Under the pieces are notes generated by a model that was not told the origin of the DNA, did not search any database, and saw nothing but the letters and a program-made list of their open reading frames with translations. DNA of 64,000 nucleotides. It comes from Flavobacteriales bacterium. Its GTDB lineage: Bacteria; Bacteroidota; Bacteroidia; Flavobacteriales_G; Salibacteraceae. Shown here in pieces: positions 9,971 through 19,357 of this stretch. Position 1 is the first letter of the stretch. Each line of letters opens with the position of its first letter. The translations under genes and the position numbers were made by a program. The DNA lies in NCBI GenBank assembly GCA_018660685.1, contig JABJJW010000010.1, forward strand, positions 1 through 64,000. The letters run 5' to 3'.

Positions 9971-10845
9971 CCGATTGGTTTAGGGAGCTTCAATCGAATA
10001 TCATTACGGCCCTTGAGGAGCAAGACGGTTCGGGGAAATTCATACGAGATGAGTGGGAAAGGCCTGGTGGGGGCGGTGGATTAACCTGCGTAATTGAGAA
10101 TGCCGCTGTGCTCGAAAAAGGAGGTGTAAATTTCTCGGCTGTGCATGGCCCACTTCCTGAACGAATATCGAGCGCTCTGCAAGTACCACCTTCTGACTTC
10201 TATGCCACAGGTGTTTCAATCGTGATGCATCCTCATAATCCCTTTGTTCCCATCATCCACATGAATGTTCGCTATTTTGAATTGTCTTCTGGCTTGTGGT
10301 GGTTCGGAGGAGGAATTGATCTCACTCCTCATTATGTCAATGGAGTGGAGGCGGATTGGTTCCATTCAAAAATGAAAGAAGCTTGTAATCACACTGATGA
10401 ATCATACCACGATCGTTTTTCGAAGTGGGCGGATGAGTATTTCTACATTAAGCATAGGCGAGAGTCCAGAGGAGTGAGCGGAATATTCTTTGATCGATTG
10501 AATGAGACGTCTGAGCAGAAGTCGAAAGAGGAGCTATTCTCATTTGTTCAAGATGTCGGTAATTCATTTGCTCCGGTCTACACGAAGCTCATGGAGGCCA
10601 ATCACGAAAAGGAGTTCACACGAGCCAACAAAGAGTTCCAGTTCTTTAGAAGGAGTCGTTACGCTGAATTCAATTTAGTCTACGATAAAGGAACCAAGTT
10701 CGGATTAGATACCGACGGTAGGATTGAGTCAATTCTCATGAGTCTTCCACCGGAAACAGGGTGGCACTATGATTCAAATTGGCCTGAAGGTTCGGAGGAG
10801 TCAAAAACGATATCATACCTACAGACAGCTCATGTGCCATCCTAG
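9946..10845 (+). CDS. hemF: Oxygen-dependent coproporphyrinogen III oxidase
   Basis: Decarboxylates and oxidises coproporphyrinogen III to protoporphyrinogen IX in heme synthesis, using O2. Of 299 residues, the diagnostic parts are WERPGGGGGLTCVIE near residue 40, GVSIVMHPHNPFVPIIHMNVRYF (about 87-109), GGIDLTPHY and the C-terminal ESILMSLPPETGWHYDSNW. It indicates an aerobic lifestyle. The start overlaps the preceding gene by 25 bases. Its TAG stop shares the palindrome CTAG with the stop of the convergent aroE gene. Confidence 0.97.
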   Translation: MAISREEITDWFRELQSNIITALEEQDGSGKFIRDEWERPGGGGGLTCVIENAAVLEKGGVNFSAVHGPLPERISSALQVPPSDFYATGVSIVMHPHNPFVPIIHMNVRYFELSSGLWWFGGGIDLTPHYVNGVEADWFHSKMKEACNHTDESYHDRFSKWADEYFYIKHRRESRGVSGIFFDRLNETSEQKSKEELFSFVQDVGNSFAPVYTKLMEANHEKEFTRANKEFQFFRRSRYAEFNLVYDKGTKFGLDTDGRIESILMSLPPETGWHYDSNWPEGSEESKTISYLQTAHVPS

Positions 10846-11567
10846 CTATTCCATATAGCCCAGCTGTGCTCAGCTTGTAATTCAAGCATTCTCAATCCGT
10901 TTATTGTCTTTGAGCCACTCAAACCACACTTTCTGAGAAATGCGGACTCAGGAGGGTTGTAAACTACATCAAAGGCAACATGGGCCGAAGTAAGCGCTTC
11001 GTATGGGATGTCAGGAAACTCCTTGACGCGAGGACTCGTCCCCAGCGGAGTACAATTCACGATTAAGTATGATTCGCGAATGTGGCCAGCATGTAGATTG
11101 TTATAATTCAACTCACCACTTCTCGAAACTATCGTGGGCTCAATATTGTTAGCGGACAGGGCATGGGTAATGGCTTTTGATGCTCCACCAGATCCCAGGA
11201 CCACAGCTTTATTGACTTTGTTCAAGTCAAGAGAACCTTTAATAGAATTCCAGAATCCAAATGAGTCTGTATTGTACCCGACGAGCTGACCATTTTTGCT
11301 TCGTTTCACACAATTGACCGCGCCAATTTCTTCCACCTCAGGAGCGAGGTTAGCAAGGTGAAATCGCATGTCTTCTTTGAAAGGAATGGTGACATTGAAT
11401 CCATTTAATCCAAGGCTATCAGCTATCTGCATGATTTCGCCGGAGTCCTCCACCTCGAATAGGTCGTAAGAGCAATCGACTATTCCTTCGTTTTTAAACT
11501 TGTGTTCGAAATAGGATTTAGAGAAAGAGTGAGAGAGTGAACGACCGAATAAACCGAAGCGTTTCAT
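10842..11567 (-). CDS. aroE: Shikimate dehydrogenase
   Basis: NADPH-dependent reduction of 3-dehydroshikimate in aromatic amino acid synthesis. The chosen start (MKRFGLFGRSLSHSFSK) gives 241 residues and places the family's opening SLSHSFSK motif correctly; an upstream in-frame ATG would add 26 residues that overlap the previous gene. NVTIPFKEDM holds the catalytic Lys, GYNTDSFGF the substrate Asp, and GSGGASKAI the nucleotide-binding loop. The start overlaps the DUF368 stop as ATGA, so the pair is coupled. Confidence 0.95.
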   Translation of the reverse strand: MKRFGLFGRSLSHSFSKSYFEHKFKNEGIVDCSYDLFEVEDSGEIMQIADSLGLNGFNVTIPFKEDMRFHLANLAPEVEEIGAVNCVKRSKNGQLVGYNTDSFGFWNSIKGSLDLNKVNKAVVLGSGGASKAITHALSANNIEPTIVSRSGELNYNNLHAGHIRESYLIVNCTPLGTSPRVKEFPDIPYEALTSAHVAFDVVYNPPESAFLRKCGLSGSKTINGLRMLELQAEHSWAIWNS

Positions 11568-12529
11568 TCCGTAGTCTTCAAACGTTTGGTGAGCATCTCT
11601 ACCAAGAATACCGTCAAGAAACCCGCCGCCATTGTGATTAAGCAACCCAGGAATTGAGGGTCATTTCCATAAATCACATTGTTAGTAAGAGTAGAAAAAG
11701 TCTCAGGAAGCACACTAACAGAATGGACAACGGTCTGTTCTCCATCTGGCTTTTCCATCGTGCGAATAACGTGCTGCCAAGGCCAAATCTTGTTCAAGGA
11801 CCCAAGCAAGAACCCAGTTAAGACGGCTAAAGTAAAATCGTGATAGTTTTTAAATGTCCAACTCAAGACCCTGGAAAAGATGATCATGCCTACCAGCATT
11901 CCTGAGCCAAACGTGATCAGGATGATGAGCTTATCAGCTTCAAACGTTTTGATGGCCTCTTTTACCGTTGGAATAATGTATGAATACATGCCCATGAGTA
12001 ATAAAATGAAGCTTCCACTAATTCCTGGGAGTAGGAGAGCGCTCACGGCAATCATTCCAGAGATGAACACATAGTACAGTGCCGGATTCCCAGGAGCTGG
12101 AACTGAAACGGTAATGTAGTAGGCAATGCATGCTCCAATGGTAACAGCAAAGACTCTTTGGCCGTCCCATTCATTGATTTGTTTTCCGACGAAAAGTGCA
12201 CTGACCAAAATGAGCCCAAAGAAGTAGGACCAAACCAACAGTGGGTAAGTATCCAGGAGGTAGGTAATCAGAAAAACGCCAAGCACGATGCCAAGCACCA
12301 TCCCGGCTAACAATGAGACGAGGAACGTTCCGTCCAGCTTATTCCAAACGCCAGTGAGCCCATCCTTTTTGTAGGCATACCACAGTTCAGGTCCAATAGA
12401 CTTTATGACGTCAATAAGGCGCTCATATATTCCTGTAATGAATGCTATAGTTCCACCAGATACACCGGGTATTACTTCGGCAATTCCCATTGCCATTCCT
12501 CGAAGGGCGATAAGGAGGTTTGTTTGCAT
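11564..12529 (-). CDS. DUF368 polyprenyl-phosphate transporter family protein
   Basis: Polytopic inner-membrane protein of 321 residues with about eight to nine hydrophobic helices and the family motifs PGVSGGTIAFITGIYERLI near the N-terminus and LPGISGSFILLLMGMYSYI in the middle. These two related PGxSG segments suggest an internal repeat. DUF368 proteins (named PopT in recent work) return undecaprenyl phosphate across the membrane for reuse in wall synthesis; assignment here rests on family membership. It is coupled to aroE downstream and preceded by a rhodanese gene with almost no gap. Confidence 0.88.
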   Translation of the reverse strand: MQTNLLIALRGMAMGIAEVIPGVSGGTIAFITGIYERLIDVIKSIGPELWYAYKKDGLTGVWNKLDGTFLVSLLAGMVLGIVLGVFLITYLLDTYPLLVWSYFFGLILVSALFVGKQINEWDGQRVFAVTIGACIAYYITVSVPAPGNPALYYVFISGMIAVSALLLPGISGSFILLLMGMYSYIIPTVKEAIKTFEADKLIILITFGSGMLVGMIIFSRVLSWTFKNYHDFTLAVLTGFLLGSLNKIWPWQHVIRTMEKPDGEQTVVHSVSVLPETFSTLTNNVIYGNDPQFLGCLITMAAGFLTVFLVEMLTKRLKTTE

Positions 12530-12530
12530 G

Positions 12531-12845
12531 TTAGTATTTTGGAATCGATGAGTCTATCTCATCTGACCAAGCGTAGATACCGCCAGTGAGATTGATGACA
12601 TTGTTATATCCTCTCGCCATCAAGGCCTGTACCATTGAACTTGATCTACCGCCTGTCTTGCAGTGTAGAACTACGTCTTTGTCCTGCGCAACCTGATCCA
12701 AGTTCGTCATCAATTCTCCCATAGGGATATTCTGAACTCCAATGTTGCAATAATCATATTCGTTTCGTTCTCGGATGTCAATAACTTGAACGTCATCCCC
12801 AGCGTCCATACGACGCTTTAACTCGGTAACACTAATCTCTTTCAT
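12531..12845 (-). CDS. Single-domain rhodanese
   Basis: A 104-residue cytosolic rhodanese. The active-site loop is HCKTGGRSS with the persulfide-forming Cys62; VIDIRERNEYDYCNI (21-35) is the typical CH2A region. Proteins of this type move sulfane sulfur or detoxify; the acceptor is unknown. It is directly upstream of the DUF368 gene on the same strand, with one base between them. Confidence 0.9.
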   Translation of the reverse strand: MKEISVTELKRRMDAGDDVQVIDIRERNEYDYCNIGVQNIPMGELMTNLDQVAQDKDVVLHCKTGGRSSSMVQALMARGYNNVINLTGGIYAWSDEIDSSIPKY

Positions 12846-12881
12846 GAATAAAGGCTTGGCTTGTGTCTTACGAATATCGAA

Positions 12882-14288
12882 CTATTTCAGCGTTTCAATC
12901 AAGTGCTGAATTTCCTGAATCTCAATACCTTTTGGAAAATAGAGGATAAACTCTTGAATCAATGAAGGCTCTGTAATAAGAAGCTCGACAAGTTGTTCAA
13001 ACCCTTTCTCTTCTTGATTGGTTCGATACATTGCTACACTCTGATATAACCTCAATAGAGTATGATCTGGGTACAGATCATGACCTCGTTTGGCGATGCT
13101 CAGAGCAAGATCATCATCATTGAGCGAAAGAGCCAACTGAATATAATCTTCCCACAGATCTGGTTCCGTATATCCACTTTCAATGGCATGTTCGAATGAT
13201 TTAGCACTCTCAACGTGGAGATCATACTTCATCTGAAGTCCGGCGAGATAGCACCAATAATCACCATTTTCATTATCAATTTCGATGGCCCTTTTAGCAT
13301 ATTCGAGCGCTTCCAATTCTCTTTCTAGCATATCTAGGGAGCTACTCGCACCGATCCAAGCCTCTGCCATCGTATCGTCCTTCTTGGTCGCTTTTTCGAA
13401 GTAGGCCAGGGCTTTCTTATGATTTCCCAAATGGTCGTAACAGTCACCGATGTAGAAATAGATCAACGAATCAAGAATCTCAAAGGAGAGCGCCTTTTTG
13501 TAGAGATCGATCGCTTCTTCATATCTCTCTAGCCTCACTAGGACGTTCGCTTTATTGAAGTAGGCTGCGTGGAAATTATCATCGATAATGATGACATAGT
13601 CGAATGCTACCTGTGCCTTTTCAAAATTACCTTCGGCTTGGTAAGCCGCGCCTAAGTTGAACCAGACATGACTGTTGTATGGTCCTAAGTCAATAAGTTG
13701 TGTGAAATACCGAACTGCGTCTCCGTGCTTTTTACCGAGTTCAAAACAGTATGCAATTTCATAAATGGCGTCCTCGTTCTCTGGATTGATTTCGAGCGCC
13801 TTTTTAAGGAATGCAATTGCTTCATCAAATTGCTCAAGATTTTGATGCTCAATGCTCAGATTGATATAGATGGCATCTATGTCGTTCGAAGTGCAGTCCA
13901 AGGCTCTATGCAAACAACTGATGGCTTTCTCGTAGTGGCCGGTCTGACTAAGAATGCTCGCTTTGGTAATGTAGAAATCAGGATTGAATCCCTCTAGGTA
14001 TTCAATCTCACTTAAAAGATTCAACGCTTCAGTATGCTTGTCCGTAAGCGAAAGGAGTTCAGCTTCTTTTATGGCTAGCTGTTTGTTCGTAGGATACTGC
14101 TGGTGAAGAATTTCTAAAACCTTAAAAGCAAACTCGAGACGGTGCCGTTGAGTGTAGTGATCCAGAAGTTCTTCGAGGTCATCGACTTCATAGAAGCTTG
14201 ACTCGCCTTCCTTGATCATTCTTTCAAATCGCTCTGTTAGCTCGTGAGAACCATCGTGCTTAAAGAAACTATCATCTAATGAATCCAT
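12882..14288 (-). CDS. Tetratricopeptide repeat protein
   Basis: A 468-residue soluble protein made almost entirely of TPR units (about residues 60-440), for example FDEAIAFLKKALEINPENEDAIYEIAYC and YEEAIDLYKKALSFE. No signal peptide or membrane segment is seen and no catalytic domain is attached, so it is probably a cytoplasmic scaffold. The first ~35 residues are acidic and carry no repeat. Single-copy TPR proteins of this length are common in Bacteroidota and have no assigned function. Confidence 0.85.
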   Translation of the reverse strand: MDSLDDSFFKHDGSHELTERFERMIKEGESSFYEVDDLEELLDHYTQRHRLEFAFKVLEILHQQYPTNKQLAIKEAELLSLTDKHTEALNLLSEIEYLEGFNPDFYITKASILSQTGHYEKAISCLHRALDCTSNDIDAIYINLSIEHQNLEQFDEAIAFLKKALEINPENEDAIYEIAYCFELGKKHGDAVRYFTQLIDLGPYNSHVWFNLGAAYQAEGNFEKAQVAFDYVIIIDDNFHAAYFNKANVLVRLERYEEAIDLYKKALSFEILDSLIYFYIGDCYDHLGNHKKALAYFEKATKKDDTMAEAWIGASSSLDMLERELEALEYAKRAIEIDNENGDYWCYLAGLQMKYDLHVESAKSFEHAIESGYTEPDLWEDYIQLALSLNDDDLALSIAKRGHDLYPDHTLLRLYQSVAMYRTNQEEKGFEQLVELLITEPSLIQEFILYFPKGIEIQEIQHLIETLK

Positions 14289-14304
14289 AGATTAGAAGTA
14301 TGCC

Positions 14305-14312
14305 CAAATTTA
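14305..14312 (-). promoter_or_regulatory. -7 box for the TPR gene
   Basis: On the minus strand TAAATTTG matches TANNTTTG and lies 16 bases before the start codon of the TPR protein. Confidence 0.5.
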
Positions 14313-14461
14313 TAACTACACCATACGGTTCCCTTTACAGCTTGAATCTCTTATCAACACGCTTGTGAACATAAGTGTCGCGTACTCCGAAATTTGTGGG
14401 CTGTAACCGATTCAACATGGGATTTAGCTGTTCCTGAGACGTACTACCACAGGGTAAAATT

Positions 14462-14469
14462 TATCTTTG
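14462..14469 (+). promoter_or_regulatory. -7 box for glmM
   Basis: TATCTTTG matches TANNTTTG exactly, 18 bases before the glmM start codon. It should drive glmM and the two genes after it. Confidence 0.6.
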
Positions 14470-14487
14470 CCAACCGTTTAAAATTCT

Positions 14488-15873
14488 ATGACTTTAATCT
14501 CCTCAATTTCAGGTACTAGAGGCACTATTGGTGGCTCGCCTGGAGATAATTTAACCCCCGTTGATGCAGTGCAATTTGCAGCGGCGTTTGCATTGTTTAT
14601 AAAGGATCAGTCCAATAATTCAAACCCAACAGTAGCTATTGGGAGAGATGCTCGACCATCGGGTAGTTGGTTAAGCAATATTGTCGTCGGAACTCTAAAC
14701 GCCTCAGGAGTAAATGTTGTTGATCTAGGCCTGAGCACTACTCCTACAGTCGAAGTGGCCGTTCCTGCTCTCCATGCAGATGGGGGAATAATATTGACAG
14801 CTAGTCACAATCCAGCAAACTGGAATGCCCTTAAATTGCTGAATAGCAAAGGTGAGTTTATCAATGCTGAAGAGGGCGGAAGGCTGCTCGATTTTGCTAA
14901 ATCTGGAGATTTCACATTCCCCGAAGTGGAGGCCACGGGATGGTACCGAAAGGACGAGGGTTGGATTGAAAAGCACGTGGAGATGATTCTCACCCACCCA
15001 CTTGTCAATTTGGAAGCGATTAAAACTGCGAACTTTAAAGTCGCCGTGGATCCTGTAAATTCGACAGGCGGCCTTGCGATTCCAATTTTGCTTAAAGAGC
15101 TGGGAGTTACCAATGTTGAAATGATCAATGGTGATGTATCAGGGAATTTTGCACACAACCCAGAACCACTGCGTGAACACTTGGTGGAGACTAGCCAACT
15201 CGTTACTCAAAAGGCATGTGACTTAGGAATCGTCGTTGATCCTGATGTTGACCGTTTAGCCATGATCTCAGAGAATGGAGAGATGTTCGGTGAGGAATAC
15301 ACATTGGTCGCTATTGCAGATTACTATATGGGTAATCAAGCTGGCCCTACGGTATCGAACCTTTCGTCCTCAAGAGCGCTTAGAAGTGTCACAGAACATG
15401 CTGGGCAAAGCTATTTCGCTTCCGCAGTTGGGGAGGTGAACGTAGTGACAAAAATGAAGGAAGTAGGAGCTGTAATTGGTGGAGAAGGAAACGGAGGTAT
15501 AATAGTTCCTGACTTTCACTATGGAAGAGATGCATTAATTGGCATAGCTCTATTCCTAAGTCATTTGGCGGAATCAGGAAAAAAGATGAGTGAATTACGT
15601 TCTGGTTACCCTCATTTTGAAATGGCCAAAAACAAGGTTCAGCTGAAGCCTGGAATGAACCCAGATGAGTTGATCTCACAAATGATTTTGAAGTATTCGA
15701 ATGAAGAGACGAGCACCATTGATGGATTGAAAATTGATTTTAGCGAAGGTTGGGTACATTTAAGGAAGAGTAATACAGAGCCAATCATTAGAATCTACAC
15801 TGAAAGCTCCTCAAAAGAAGACGCGTTGGCACTAGCTGAACGTTTCGAAAAAGAATTGTTATCGTTAATATAA
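14488..15873 (+). CDS. glmM: Phosphoglucosamine mutase
   Basis: Interconverts glucosamine-6-phosphate and glucosamine-1-phosphate for UDP-GlcNAc synthesis. The 461-residue protein has the phosphohexomutase signatures in order: phosphoserine loop TASHNP with Ser106, metal loop DPDVDR (about 249-254), sugar-binding GEGNGG and the phosphate-binding loop RKSNTEPIIRIY near the C-terminus. In Bacteroidota this is the GlmM branch, but phosphomannomutase activity cannot be excluded by motifs. A cysteine desulfurase gene follows after 10 bases. Confidence 0.9.
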   Translation: MTLISSISGTRGTIGGSPGDNLTPVDAVQFAAAFALFIKDQSNNSNPTVAIGRDARPSGSWLSNIVVGTLNASGVNVVDLGLSTTPTVEVAVPALHADGGIILTASHNPANWNALKLLNSKGEFINAEEGGRLLDFAKSGDFTFPEVEATGWYRKDEGWIEKHVEMILTHPLVNLEAIKTANFKVAVDPVNSTGGLAIPILLKELGVTNVEMINGDVSGNFAHNPEPLREHLVETSQLVTQKACDLGIVVDPDVDRLAMISENGEMFGEEYTLVAIADYYMGNQAGPTVSNLSSSRALRSVTEHAGQSYFASAVGEVNVVTKMKEVGAVIGGEGNGGIIVPDFHYGRDALIGIALFLSHLAESGKKMSELRSGYPHFEMAKNKVQLKPGMNPDELISQMILKYSNEETSTIDGLKIDFSEGWVHLRKSNTEPIIRIYTESSSKEDALALAERFEKELLSLI

Positions 15874-15883
15874 CTACTACAGG

Positions 15884-17026
15884 ATGAATGTATACTTAGA
15901 CAACGCAGCAACGACTCCACTTGATCCTGAGGTGATTAAAGAGATGAACCTTTACATGGTAGAGGCTTTTGGAAACCCGAGTAGTACCCACGGATTTGGT
16001 CGGAAGACCAGAGCAGCACTCGAGCTTGCTCGCAGAAGGGTCGCGCAGCATATCAATGCAGAGCCAGGGGAAATCATCTTTACGAGCGGTGGAACCGAAG
16101 CGGATAACATGGCCATCCTGTGCAGCATTAATGACTTGGGGATCAAACATGCAGTGACTTCAAAAATTGAACATCATGCAGTACTTCATCCATTAGAAGA
16201 CCTAGCCGCGAAAGGAGAGATTAAATTGAGCTATGTTGAAATTGATGAGATTGGGCATATCAAATTGGATTCGCTTGAAGAAATCTTATCTACCAACGAG
16301 CGGACATTTGTTTCGTTGATGCACGCCAATAATGAGATTGGTAATCTATTGCCTTTGAAGAAAGTAGGAGAATTGTGCGCCAAGTATGACGCAGTTCTTC
16401 ATTCTGATACTGTTCAAACAATAGCACACTACGCATTGGATGTGAAAGAACTCGGAGTTCACTTTATCTCATGCGCTGGGCATAAATTTCATGGCCCGAA
16501 AGGCGTTGGATTTCTATTTGTAAGCGATCGAATTAAGGTGCATCCTATGATTCAAGGTGGCGGACAGGAACGAAACATGCGCGCCGGAACTGAGAATGTT
16601 TATGGAATCATGGGATTGGCCAAGGCGCTCGATATGGCTTATGAAGACTTGGAGGAGCATAAGGCTTATCTCAGTGGATTGAAAGATTATATGATCAAAC
16701 GTTTGAGAGAAGAGTTTCCTGGGGTCCATTTTAATGGTGATGCTGAAGGCGAATCTTTATACACCGTATTGAGTGTGTGCCTTCCCAAAACGGATAAGGC
16801 CGAAATGATGCTTTTCAATCTGGACATTGAAGGAATTGCTACATCTGGAGGTTCAGCCTGCAGTTCAGGAAGCGATATCGGGTCTCATGTTCTTGCGGAA
16901 TTGAATATTCCGGAAGACCGACCTGTCTGCAGATTTTCGTTCAGCAAATTCAACACCATTGAAGAATTAGATTACACAATTGAAAAGCTCAAAGCAATCT
17001 ATGCTTTGCCTTCCGTAATCGCATAA
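15884..17026 (+). CDS. Cysteine desulfurase (NifS/IscS-like)
   Basis: PLP enzyme that takes sulfur from cysteine for Fe-S clusters or tRNA thiolation. Of 380 residues, the opening YLDNAATTPLDPEV, the cofactor lysine in GHKFHGPKG (Lys201) and the persulfide Cys in the flexible loop SGGSACSSGS (about residue 324) are all present, as in active class I enzymes. No iscU or suf gene is next to it. It sits between glmM and an MBL hydrolase on one transcript. Confidence 0.93.
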   Translation: MNVYLDNAATTPLDPEVIKEMNLYMVEAFGNPSSTHGFGRKTRAALELARRRVAQHINAEPGEIIFTSGGTEADNMAILCSINDLGIKHAVTSKIEHHAVLHPLEDLAAKGEIKLSYVEIDEIGHIKLDSLEEILSTNERTFVSLMHANNEIGNLLPLKKVGELCAKYDAVLHSDTVQTIAHYALDVKELGVHFISCAGHKFHGPKGVGFLFVSDRIKVHPMIQGGGQERNMRAGTENVYGIMGLAKALDMAYEDLEEHKAYLSGLKDYMIKRLREEFPGVHFNGDAEGESLYTVLSVCLPKTDKAEMMLFNLDIEGIATSGGSACSSGSDIGSHVLAELNIPEDRPVCRFSFSKFNTIEELDYTIEKLKAIYALPSVIA

Positions 17027-17029
17027 GCA

Positions 17030-17800
17030 TTGTCTGAACTCAAAGTCACCTTTCTTGGCACCGGGACTTCAATGGGTGTGCCTGTCATTGGGTGTACTTG
17101 TGAGGCTTGCACGAGTAGTGATGTCAAAGACAATCGGCTACGTTGCAGCATTTTGATTCAAAAAAATGGATCCAACTTTGTAATTGATAGTGGACCTGAC
17201 TTTCGATACCAAATGCTCAGGGCAAAAGTCACCTCACTACGAGCACTCATCTTCACTCATGAGCATAAGGATCATACTGCGGGCATGGACGATGTTCGAG
17301 CGTTCAACTGGATTCAACGAGAAAAAGTCAACATCTACGCGACGGAGCGTGTGGAAAAAGCGCTTCGGAATGATTTTCATTATGCGTTTGCGGATATTAA
17401 ATATCCAGGTGTTCCCGAGCTCGAAATCCATAACATCACGAAACAACCATTTAGGATAGATGATGTTGATTTCATACCTGTTGAGGTCATGCATCACAAA
17501 CTACGGGTCTTAGGATTCAGAATTGACGACTTTGTTTACATCACTGATGTGAACCATATCCCGGAGGAAGAGATGAAGAAACTGAAGGGCTGTGATACGC
17601 TCGTTCTTAGTGCGCTGCGACAAACGACACACATATCTCACTTTTCACTTGAGCAAGCTGTCGAGCTTATTCAGCGCGTCAAACCTCGTAAAGGATATCT
17701 AACGCATATTAGTCATCAAATGGGCAGGCACAAGGATGTATCAACAGCGCTTCCTGATAATGTGGAGATCGCCTACGACGGACTGGAGCTTACATGGTAG
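17030..17800 (+). CDS. MBL-fold metallohydrolase
   Basis: Metallo-beta-lactamase fold hydrolase of 256 residues. The THEHKDH motif supplies metal ligands His77, His79, Asp81 and His82; further ligands are in HHKLRVLGF and the Asp of YITDVNH. The N-terminal GCTCEACTSSDVKDNRLRCS pattern, with three Cys, is typical of the PhnP-like cyclic-phosphate phosphodiesterase branch. The start is TTG, three bases after the desulfurase stop; no nearby ATG gives a complete fold. The substrate is unknown. The 3' end overlaps the convergent arylsulfotransferase gene by 11 bases. Confidence 0.85.
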   Translation: MSELKVTFLGTGTSMGVPVIGCTCEACTSSDVKDNRLRCSILIQKNGSNFVIDSGPDFRYQMLRAKVTSLRALIFTHEHKDHTAGMDDVRAFNWIQREKVNIYATERVEKALRNDFHYAFADIKYPGVPELEIHNITKQPFRIDDVDFIPVEVMHHKLRVLGFRIDDFVYITDVNHIPEEEMKKLKGCDTLVLSALRQTTHISHFSLEQAVELIQRVKPRKGYLTHISHQMGRHKDVSTALPDNVEIAYDGLELTW

Positions 17801-19355
17801 GCTTGATTTCCAGCCTTTCTGATCGGTAAAGGATGTCAATTTGACCCCAACCAAATTCACCGGTTCCAAAAGTGTTTGTGAATTCAAGTGTGGCTTCGAA
17901 AACAGGCAAGTCTGAGCCTTCAGGAACCTCGACAACTTTTCCGATAAATCCAGTTCCGCCATTGACGAATCCAGATGTTATCAATCTGTTTTGTGTTTCA
18001 GGTAAATAATCAATGTCGCTGATGATAATAGAATAAAAGTCAGTTCCTCGATCTGAACCCCATTCCCAAACTTGCTGGATCGTCTTGTTCCCATCATTTA
18101 CTTTGTACTCAACACCTCTCGAATATGGCGCTGCGTTTCCGAATGCTCTGTTGTAACCATTGTCAAACATCGCGATGTTGCCATTTGGTAAACGCATAGG
18201 GGCGTGCTGTCCCCATGGCCAGTCAAAATCCGAGTTTACTGCATTACCGTTTTGAAATGAGGTGTCAAGTGCGTTCCCTGATGCGTCAACTGCTGTGAGT
18301 AGATAATCGCTTGTTTCAAATCCGGTTCCGTCTCTTCCGGCCATGCCCCAGCCTTTGTGGGGTGCCATAATCCAAATAAGGTCTCCGGATTCTCGGTCTA
18401 TTTTGACTACGGATTGATTTCTACCGGATACAAGAATGGCGTCATCCACCTCGTCGTACCATACAGCGTTCATATGAAACCAATCTACCGCATTATTACT
18501 TAGGTCATATCGGTCAACATCTTGGATCGCTCGCATGTCATATTCATGGACAACGGCTCCTGTCACTCGATCAACCTCAATAATATGATCGTCAGTCGTT
18601 TCGATTTCAGAACCTCCCACATCGATCGTGGCCCCATACTTCTGAACCGAAATAAGAAAGTTTTCGTTCGGCAATTCGATCAAGTCATGATGACCTCGGT
18701 ATCCTAATGTCTCCCAATAATTGACTTGATGGCCTAACCAATTAAACTCAACAACACCTGCACCATCCGTAAAGAAGAAGTTTCCATTCTCAAAAACTTG
18801 AACAGGCCAAAGGATTGTCTCTTTATGACTCAAGTCAAGATGCCAACGCAATTTACCAGAGTTATCAAAAATCATCGGGTGAGATCCAAAATAGGCTCCA
18901 TATCCTAAGTGTAACCCCTGGAGATGCATTCCTGGCTCCATCATCGATTCTTGTAATTCATCGATGGTAATCTCAGGAAGATATTCCGGTGTATCTTCAG
19001 TTTTAATCAGAATATCTCTTTCTGATGTAGCGTCTTCCTTAGTTCGAAGTCGAATGGTCACTTGATTATTGACCCCGGGATACAATCCAACGATCGGAAC
19101 CGTGTGACTTGATGCATATTCGTCAAGGCTGTATTGCACCGGTTCAGCTCCGTCAACATAGATTTCAACACTGCATTCTTCCGATGTTTCGAAGCTTACT
19201 TCAGCGCTCAAGAACGTAAGGCCCGTTGGGTTGAGCGATACTTCGATCTGCTCAGCCACTAGCAAGTTCCATTCAACTTGCTCTCCTGGCTCGATTTTCT
19301 TGTTGTTGCATGATGCAACAAAGAGGAGGATAGAAAATGCTAGAAAAACTCTCAT
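17790..19355 (-). CDS. Arylsulfotransferase-family lipoprotein
   Basis: A 521-residue exported protein with lipobox LFVASC (acylated Cys16). An N-terminal Ig-like domain (about 30-125) is followed by a beta-propeller like that of aryl-sulfate sulfotransferases, with LHLGYGAYFGSHPMIFDNSGKLRW at the start of the propeller and repeated NVLVSGRNQSVVKI-type blades. ASST enzymes move sulfate between phenolic compounds in the periplasm through a histidine; candidate His residues are in HHDLIEL, DWFHMNAVW and WGQHAPMRLPNGN. No Dsb-type partner is adjacent. Activity is not proven by sequence. Confidence 0.8.
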   Translation of the reverse strand: MRVFLAFSILLFVASCNNKKIEPGEQVEWNLLVAEQIEVSLNPTGLTFLSAEVSFETSEECSVEIYVDGAEPVQYSLDEYASSHTVPIVGLYPGVNNQVTIRLRTKEDATSERDILIKTEDTPEYLPEITIDELQESMMEPGMHLQGLHLGYGAYFGSHPMIFDNSGKLRWHLDLSHKETILWPVQVFENGNFFFTDGAGVVEFNWLGHQVNYWETLGYRGHHDLIELPNENFLISVQKYGATIDVGGSEIETTDDHIIEVDRVTGAVVHEYDMRAIQDVDRYDLSNNAVDWFHMNAVWYDEVDDAILVSGRNQSVVKIDRESGDLIWIMAPHKGWGMAGRDGTGFETSDYLLTAVDASGNALDTSFQNGNAVNSDFDWPWGQHAPMRLPNGNIAMFDNGYNRAFGNAAPYSRGVEYKVNDGNKTIQQVWEWGSDRGTDFYSIIISDIDYLPETQNRLITSGFVNGGTGFIGKVVEVPEGSDLPVFEATLEFTNTFGTGEFGWGQIDILYRSERLEIKPTM

Positions 19356-19357
19356 AC

